Shown: positions 5,136 to 5,229 of the stretch, in pieces | Numbering within the stretch: position 1 is the stretch's first letter | Layout of the letters: each line of letters begins with the position of its first letter | Assembly: GCA_001801285.1 (NCBI GenBank) | Contig: MGXG01000011.1 | Location: 1 to 5,229 of the forward strand | Source: Gammaproteobacteria bacterium GWE2_37_16 | GTDB lineage: Bacteria; Pseudomonadota; Gammaproteobacteria; UBA9339 | Length of the DNA: 5,229 nt | Direction of reading: 5' to 3' | Position numbers and translations under genes: made by a program | The notes under the pieces: model-generated | Databases searched by the model: none | Seen by the model: only the letters and a program-made list of their open reading frames with translations | What the model was told of the DNA's origin: nothing

Positions 5136-5184
5136 CGCCATTCTCAACTTTTTATCCCGATTAACAAATCGAATTGCAATGGCG
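5136..5184 (-). promoter_or_regulatory. Nested inverted repeats and possible promoter of the outer-membrane protein gene
   Basis: CGCCATT (5136-5142) pairs exactly with AATGGCG (5178-5184), and inside lies CGATT/AATCG (5158-5162, 5167-5171) with a four-base loop. On the minus strand TTGCAA, 17 bases, GATAAA is a passable promoter within the same region, four of six matches in each box. An alternative, TTGGTG-17-AACAAT, lies further upstream, in which case the repeats would be in the transcribed leader. The ATG is 60 bases away. Either an operator or a leader fold is possible. Confidence 0.4.
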
Positions 5185-5209
5185 GATTATTGTTTTGTTT
5201 ATTGATATA

Positions 5210-5224
5210 CACACCAATGGTGTG
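5210..5224. repeat. 15-base perfect palindrome at the window edge
   Basis: CACACCA-A-TGGTGTG is a perfect seven-base inverted repeat around a single base. No T run follows on either strand, so it is not a complete terminator. It lies about 134 bases upstream of the outer-membrane protein start and could be a protein-binding site, or belong to a gene beyond the edge. Confidence 0.4.
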
Positions 5225-5229
5225 AGCTA

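Overview
The window is AT-rich bacterial DNA. Its gene repertoire suggests a host-associated gammaproteobacterium of the Legionellales/Coxiellaceae kind: a eukaryote-like PPP phosphatase with a long extra C-terminal region (the style of a type IV secreted effector), a small OmpA-like surface beta-barrel, and intergenic space full of palindromic repeats. This placement is an inference from style, because the window holds no rRNA or other marker gene.

Layout: 1-2292 (minus strand) is an open frame that starts inside the window and runs off the left edge, 764 codons without a stop. It encodes a PPP-family metallophosphatase domain followed by about 350 residues of unrecognised, probably helical protein. 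2293-3016 is a 724-base non-coding stretch. It holds a weak promoter for the phosphatase, an AT-rich repeat copy, and a 158-base palindromic element with two inverted GTAG-type REP hairpins nested inside 33-base terminal inverted repeats. 3017-3226 (plus) is a probable small gene of 68 or 69 codons. 3288-3415 is a long imperfect palindrome able to fold as one hairpin. 3500-4024 (minus) is a complete GNAT acetyltransferase. 4047-4458 is non-coding. It holds a palindrome over the GNAT promoter, a second copy of the AT-rich repeat, a compact block of about 115 bases with several GC-rich hairpins, and a clear intrinsic terminator for the next gene. 4459-5076 (minus) is an outer-membrane beta-barrel protein with a signal peptide. 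Its leader, 5077-5229, holds nested inverted repeats.

The genes do not form an operon: each is separated by hundreds of bases and by repeat elements, and the small gene points the other way. No pathway links them. The plausible shared theme is interaction with a host (a candidate effector and a surface protein), which remains an inference. The parts least explained by known families are the C-terminal half of the phosphatase and the three palindromic elements, each of which needs a genome-wide copy count to be interpreted.
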